From an uncultured Eubacteriales bacterium (GTDB taxonomy: Bacteria; Bacillota; Clostridia; Oscillospirales; CAG-272): a stretch of 42,939 bases of DNA. Positions within the stretch are counted from its first letter, which is position 1. Each line of letters opens with the position of its first letter. Where the stretch lies: the NCBI GenBank assembly GCA_934462825.1, contig CAKSIP010000009.1:1-42939 (forward strand). Direction: 5' to 3'. Both the position numbers and the translations under genes were made by a program. Below the pieces are notes generated by a model that searched no databases, was not told the DNA's origin, and was given only the letters and a program-made list of their open reading frames with translations. Of this stretch, positions 39,997-42,939 are shown in pieces.

Positions 39997-41295
39997 TCAA
40001 ACGGAAGCCAGCGCGTTTTCGATGTCGGCGATCAGATCCTCGGCCTTTTCGATTCCGCAGGAGAACCGCACAAGGTCGGGGGACACGCCGCAGGCCACCA
40101 GCTCGTCATCGGTCATCTGGCGGTGCGTGGAGCTGGCCGGGTGCAAACAGCAGGTACGTGCGTCGGCCACGTGCGTTTCAATTGCCGCGATTTTTAATCC
40201 GCGCATAAAGCTCTCGGCCGCCTTGCGTCCGCCGCGCACGCCGAAGCTAACCACGCCGCAGGTGCCCCTCGGCATATACTTCTGCGCCAGGTCATAGTAG
40301 GCGTCGCCTTCCAGGCCGGGGTAGCGAACCCAGGCAATCTTGGGGTGCTTTTTCAGCGCTTCCGCCACGCGCAAGGCGTTGGCGCAGTGACGCTCCATAC
40401 GAACGTGCAGGCTTTCCAGCCCCAAATTCAAAAGGTACGCGCTCTGCGGCGATTGCACCGCGCCGAAATCACGCATCAATTGCGCCGTTGCTTTGGTAAT
40501 GTAAGCGCCCTCCTTGCCGAAACGATCGGCATACACCACCCCGTGATAGCTTTCATCCGGCGTGCAAAGGCCGGGGAATTTATTGGCCTGCGCCTTCCAA
40601 TCAAACCGGCCGGCATCCACGATGCACCCGCCGACGCAGGAAGCGTGACCGTCCATATATTTGGTGGTGGAATGGGTAACAATATCCGCGCCCCATTCTA
40701 TCGGGCGGCAGTTCACCGGCGTGGCAAAGGTATTGTCCACGATCAGCGGAACGCCATGCGCGTGCGCCGCCCTGGCAAACTTTTCAATATCCAGCACCTG
40801 CAGCGAGGGGTTGGATATGGTTTCGCCGAACACCGCCTTCGTGTTCGGGCGGAAGGCCGCGTTCAGCTCCTCCTCGGAGCAATCGGGCGAAATAAAGGTA
40901 AACGAAACGCCCATGCGCTTCATGGTCACGGCAAACAGGTTGTAGGTTCCGCCGTAGACGGCCGAGGAACACACCACATGGTCGCCGTTGCCCGCCAAAT
41001 TAAACACGCTGAAAAACGAGGCGGCCTGGCCGGAGGACAAAAGCATGGCGGCGCTTCCCCCTTCCAGCTCGCAAATCTTTTGCGCCACAATGTCGCAGGT
41101 TGGGTTTTGCAGGCGGGAGTAAAAATACCCGCTGGTTTCCAGATCAAACAGGCGTCCCATGTCTTCGCTGGTTTCATACTTGAAGGTGGTGCTTTGATAA
41201 ATCGGAACCTCTCGCGGCTCTCCGTTTCCGGGCGTATAGCCTCCCTGCACGCATCGGGTTTCCACGGAATATTTCTTTCTGCTTTCTACATCCAT
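39997..41295 (-). CDS. metY: O-acetylhomoserine sulfhydrylase (aminocarboxypropyltransferase)
   Basis: A 432-residue PLP enzyme of the Cys/Met metabolism family, making homocysteine from O-acetylhomoserine and sulfide. The PLP lysine is in VTHSTTKYMDGHAS. Other marks are YSRLQNPT near the N-terminus, SSGQAASFFSVFNLA, VDNTFATP, and the late HPASSTHRQM. The 432 length and the HASCVGGCIVDAG segment match MetY more than cystathionine gamma-synthase. ATG 41295 has a GGAG 8 bases upstream. It is the first gene of a metY-metA unit with its own promoter. Confidence 0.93.
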   Translation of the reverse strand: MDVESRKKYSVETRCVQGGYTPGNGEPREVPIYQSTTFKYETSEDMGRLFDLETSGYFYSRLQNPTCDIVAQKICELEGGSAAMLLSSGQAASFFSVFNLAGNGDHVVCSSAVYGGTYNLFAVTMKRMGVSFTFISPDCSEEELNAAFRPNTKAVFGETISNPSLQVLDIEKFARAAHAHGVPLIVDNTFATPVNCRPIEWGADIVTHSTTKYMDGHASCVGGCIVDAGRFDWKAQANKFPGLCTPDESYHGVVYADRFGKEGAYITKATAQLMRDFGAVQSPQSAYLLNLGLESLHVRMERHCANALRVAEALKKHPKIAWVRYPGLEGDAYYDLAQKYMPRGTCGVVSFGVRGGRKAAESFMRGLKIAAIETHVADARTCCLHPASSTHRQMTDDELVACGVSPDLVRFSCGIEKAEDLIADIENALASV

Positions 41296-41401
41296 TTCTT
41301 TTTCTCCGTCCTTTCCGCCTTCTCACCCTCGGAAAGCGGCGGTGAGAAGCTTACTTTTTCATTGATTTTATTAGTATAACATGCTTTTTTCCGTTTGTCA
41401 A
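41296..41401 (-). promoter_or_regulatory. metY promoter and hairpin leader
   Basis: Minus strand: TTGACA (41396-41401), 17-base spacer, TATACT (41373-41378). The roughly 70-base leader contains CTTCTCACC/GGTGAGAAG, a 9-bp hairpin (about 41321-41351). This is too short and unlike a SAM-I riboswitch. What it does is unclear. Confidence 0.75.
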
Positions 41402-41626
41402 CGAATTTTCCGTCATCGAAGCAAATCGGCTTGTTTGGGCGAAAAAAAACGGCTCGTCTTGACGAAAAAGGCCGAAGCCCGCCCTTTGCAAGAACATTTT
41501 TCGCCAATCGGGCCGTTTGCAAGGCAAAGAGGGGTTCTGCCGTCCATGCACAGGGTTTGAGGTACTTCCGTTCCTTGCTTTGTTGAAATGTTGTCGGGTT
41601 TATTTGTAAACTTTTCAGTAAGACCG
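41402..41626. other. gene-free stretch between divergent metY and ATPase genes
   Basis: No convincing ORF, terminator or known RNA motif is seen. Part is rich in A runs and GGC/GCC. The start regions of two divergent transcripts flank it. Confidence 0.5.
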
Positions 41627-41655
41627 TTGATTTTTCTCTCGCGTTGGAGTATAAT
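41627..41655 (+). promoter_or_regulatory. promoter of the partial ATPase gene
   Basis: TTGATT (41627-41632), 17-base spacer, TATAAT (41650-41655). Confidence 0.75.
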
Positions 41656-41707
41656 ATCCATTGAAAAGTAGTAGGATAATACAAGCAAGTTTTCAACGGA
41701 GGCTGTT

Positions 41708-42939
41708 ATGGAAATAAAAAGAGATCGCTATTTGAAAAAAATCATCTCCTTTATGTGGGATGGTCAGGTAAAAGTAATCACCGGCATCCGCAGATGCGGC
41801 AAGTCCTACCTGCTTCGCAATCTGTTCAAAAGCTACCTTCTCAGCGAAGGCGTTGCCGAAAATCACATTCTGTCCTTTGAGCTGGACTTGACCCGTGATA
41901 TTCGCTATCGCAATCCGTTGGAGCTTGCGGCTCATGTCCGTGAGATCGTAGAACACAGCGCAGACCAATATTATCTCTTTGTAGACGAGATTCAGATGTC
42001 CGACGAGGTTCCGAATCCCTACAATCCGGACGGAAAGAAGATTACCTTCTACGACGCGCTCAACGATTTGAAGTCTTTGTCCAACTTGGACATTTATGTG
42101 ACCGGCAGCAACTCCAAAATGCTGTCCTCGGACATACTGACTGAATTTCGAGGACGGAGCGATGAGATCCGTGTGCATCCGCTTTCTTTTGCCGAATACT
42201 ACTCGGCTGTCGGCGGAGATAAGCAGGACGCTTTTGACGAGTTTGCTTTCTACGGCGGTATGCCGCTGATTCTTTCCCGTCCCACAGACGCCGCAAAGAT
42301 GGCTTATCTGAAATCGCTGTTTTCCGAGGTTTATCTGAAAGACATTGTGGAACGGAAAAAGATCAAACGTGTGGATGTACTGTCTGCGCTTCTTGATCTG
42401 CTGTGTTCGTCTATCGGCTCTCTGACCAATCCAACGAAGGTTGCAGCCACTATCAACACCGTACAGAAACGCAGTGGAGAAAATGTCGTTGCCCTGAACA
42501 CCGTGAAAGCCTATATGGATTCCTTGTCGGATTCCTTTCTCTTTACCGAATGCAAACGCTGGGATATCAAGGGCAAAAGCTATTTTGACTATCCCAACAA
42601 ATACTACTGTGAGGACATCGGACTGAGAAATGCCCGTATCGGCTTCCGTCAGCAGGAAATGACGCACATCATGGAGAACATCCTTTTCAATGAGCTGATG
42701 ATCCGTGAATGCTCCGTTGACATCGGTATCGTCTATGGCAATGAGAAAAATGCCAAAGGAAAGATCACTCCGGTTGCACGGGAAATTGACTTCGTTGCAA
42801 CCTCCGGCGGCAAGAAGACCTACATTCAGTCCGCCTACGCATTGGAAACAGCGGAAAAGGGAATCACCGAGAATAAGCCTTTCGCGCTGACCGGTGATTC
42901 CTTCCCGAAGATTATCGTGCGTCATGACATTCGCAAGCG
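41708..42939 (+). CDS. AAA ATPase with DUF4143-type C-terminal half, partial
   Basis: An open frame of 410 codons that runs off the window's right edge. Walker A GIRRCGKS (26-33) and Walker B YYLFVDEIQ are followed by TGSNSKMLSSDILTEFRGR and HPLSFAEYY, the typical AAA_14 segment. The second half (SLSDSFLFTECKRWDIKGKSYFDYPNKYYCEDIGLRNA, REIDFVA) fits DUF4143, with a nuclease-like REIDFVA strand. Function of this widespread family is unknown; it is often found as a mobile-looking orphan. GGAGG lies 5 bases before ATG 41708. Confidence 0.88.
   Translation, partial: MEIKRDRYLKKIISFMWDGQVKVITGIRRCGKSYLLRNLFKSYLLSEGVAENHILSFELDLTRDIRYRNPLELAAHVREIVEHSADQYYLFVDEIQMSDEVPNPYNPDGKKITFYDALNDLKSLSNLDIYVTGSNSKMLSSDILTEFRGRSDEIRVHPLSFAEYYSAVGGDKQDAFDEFAFYGGMPLILSRPTDAAKMAYLKSLFSEVYLKDIVERKKIKRVDVLSALLDLLCSSIGSLTNPTKVAATINTVQKRSGENVVALNTVKAYMDSLSDSFLFTECKRWDIKGKSYFDYPNKYYCEDIGLRNARIGFRQQEMTHIMENILFNELMIRECSVDIGIVYGNEKNAKGKITPVAREIDFVATSGGKKTYIQSAYALETAEKGITENKPFALTGDSFPKIIVRHDIRK

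Noticed and set aside
41296..41372. SAM riboswitch upstream of metY.
   Set aside because: The leader is about 70 bases and holds one simple hairpin; no SAM-I core is visible.
41693..42925. 410-codon minus-strand open frame at the right end.
   Set aside because: Antisense to the AAA/DUF4143 gene, which has Walker motifs, a promoter and a ribosome binding site.

Overview
The window looks like a chromosome segment of an anaerobic Clostridia-type Firmicute, perhaps Oscillospiraceae/Ruminococcaceae-like. This is judged from moderately high GC, strong AGGAG-type ribosome binding sites, repeated TTGACA-N17-TATAAT promoters, T-box riboswitches, a four-subunit 2-oxoacid:ferredoxin oxidoreductase and an ISC-type iscR-iscS-iscU cluster. 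No database search was possible, so the taxon is an inference. Most genes are on the minus strand. No prophage, insertion sequence, CRISPR array or rRNA was seen.

Layout. 1-310: a tRNA-Thr(UGU) cut by the window edge, with its promoter. 311-6602 (-): one promoter drives gtrA, an FAD/NAD oxidoreductase and two large multi-pass membrane proteins that look like a lipid-linked sugar module. 6792-7754 (+): a beta-helical lipoprotein. 7850-10183 (-): iscR, iscS and iscU; iscS has its own promoter. 10244-12777 (+): a 1-phosphofructokinase-type sugar kinase, an 18-codon leader ORF and a PHP-domain protein. 12897-13786: a divergent HPr-like protein and a Fur-family regulator. 13975-17924 (-): prmC and two paralogous SGNH/GDSL lipoproteins. 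18047-18426 (+): a small Cys/Asp-rich membrane protein. 18767-21122 (-): serC-serA. 21223-24801 (-): a ribbon-helix-helix protein gene followed by clpB. 38955-41401 (-): metY and metA, an O-acetylhomoserine route to homocysteine. 41627-end (+): a partial DUF4143-type ATPase.

The most interesting region is 24982-38910, about 14 kb all on the minus strand. It starts with two tandem paralogues that fuse an XRE helix-turn-helix, a cupin and a complete acyl-CoA synthetase. Each has its own promoter and T-box leader. I read the T-box specifier codons as AUC (Ile) for the upstream gene and GUA (Val) for the downstream one. Then follow a P-loop ATPase, the four subunits of a VOR-type 2-ketoisovalerate:ferredoxin oxidoreductase, ilvE, a LeuA-like protein that has lost its metal-binding and catalytic residues, and a fusion of a sugar-isomerase-type TIM barrel with another acyl-CoA synthetase. 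Together these suggest starvation-induced synthesis of branched-chain amino acids from environmental branched short-chain acids. The acids would be activated to acyl-CoA, reductively carboxylated by VOR to 2-oxo acids, and transaminated by IlvE. The T-boxes would turn the activating enzymes on when tRNA-Ile or tRNA-Val is uncharged.

Also notable are a dispersed multi-hairpin intergenic repeat (three copies), several purine-rich simple repeats just upstream of start codons, and many extended -10 promoters.
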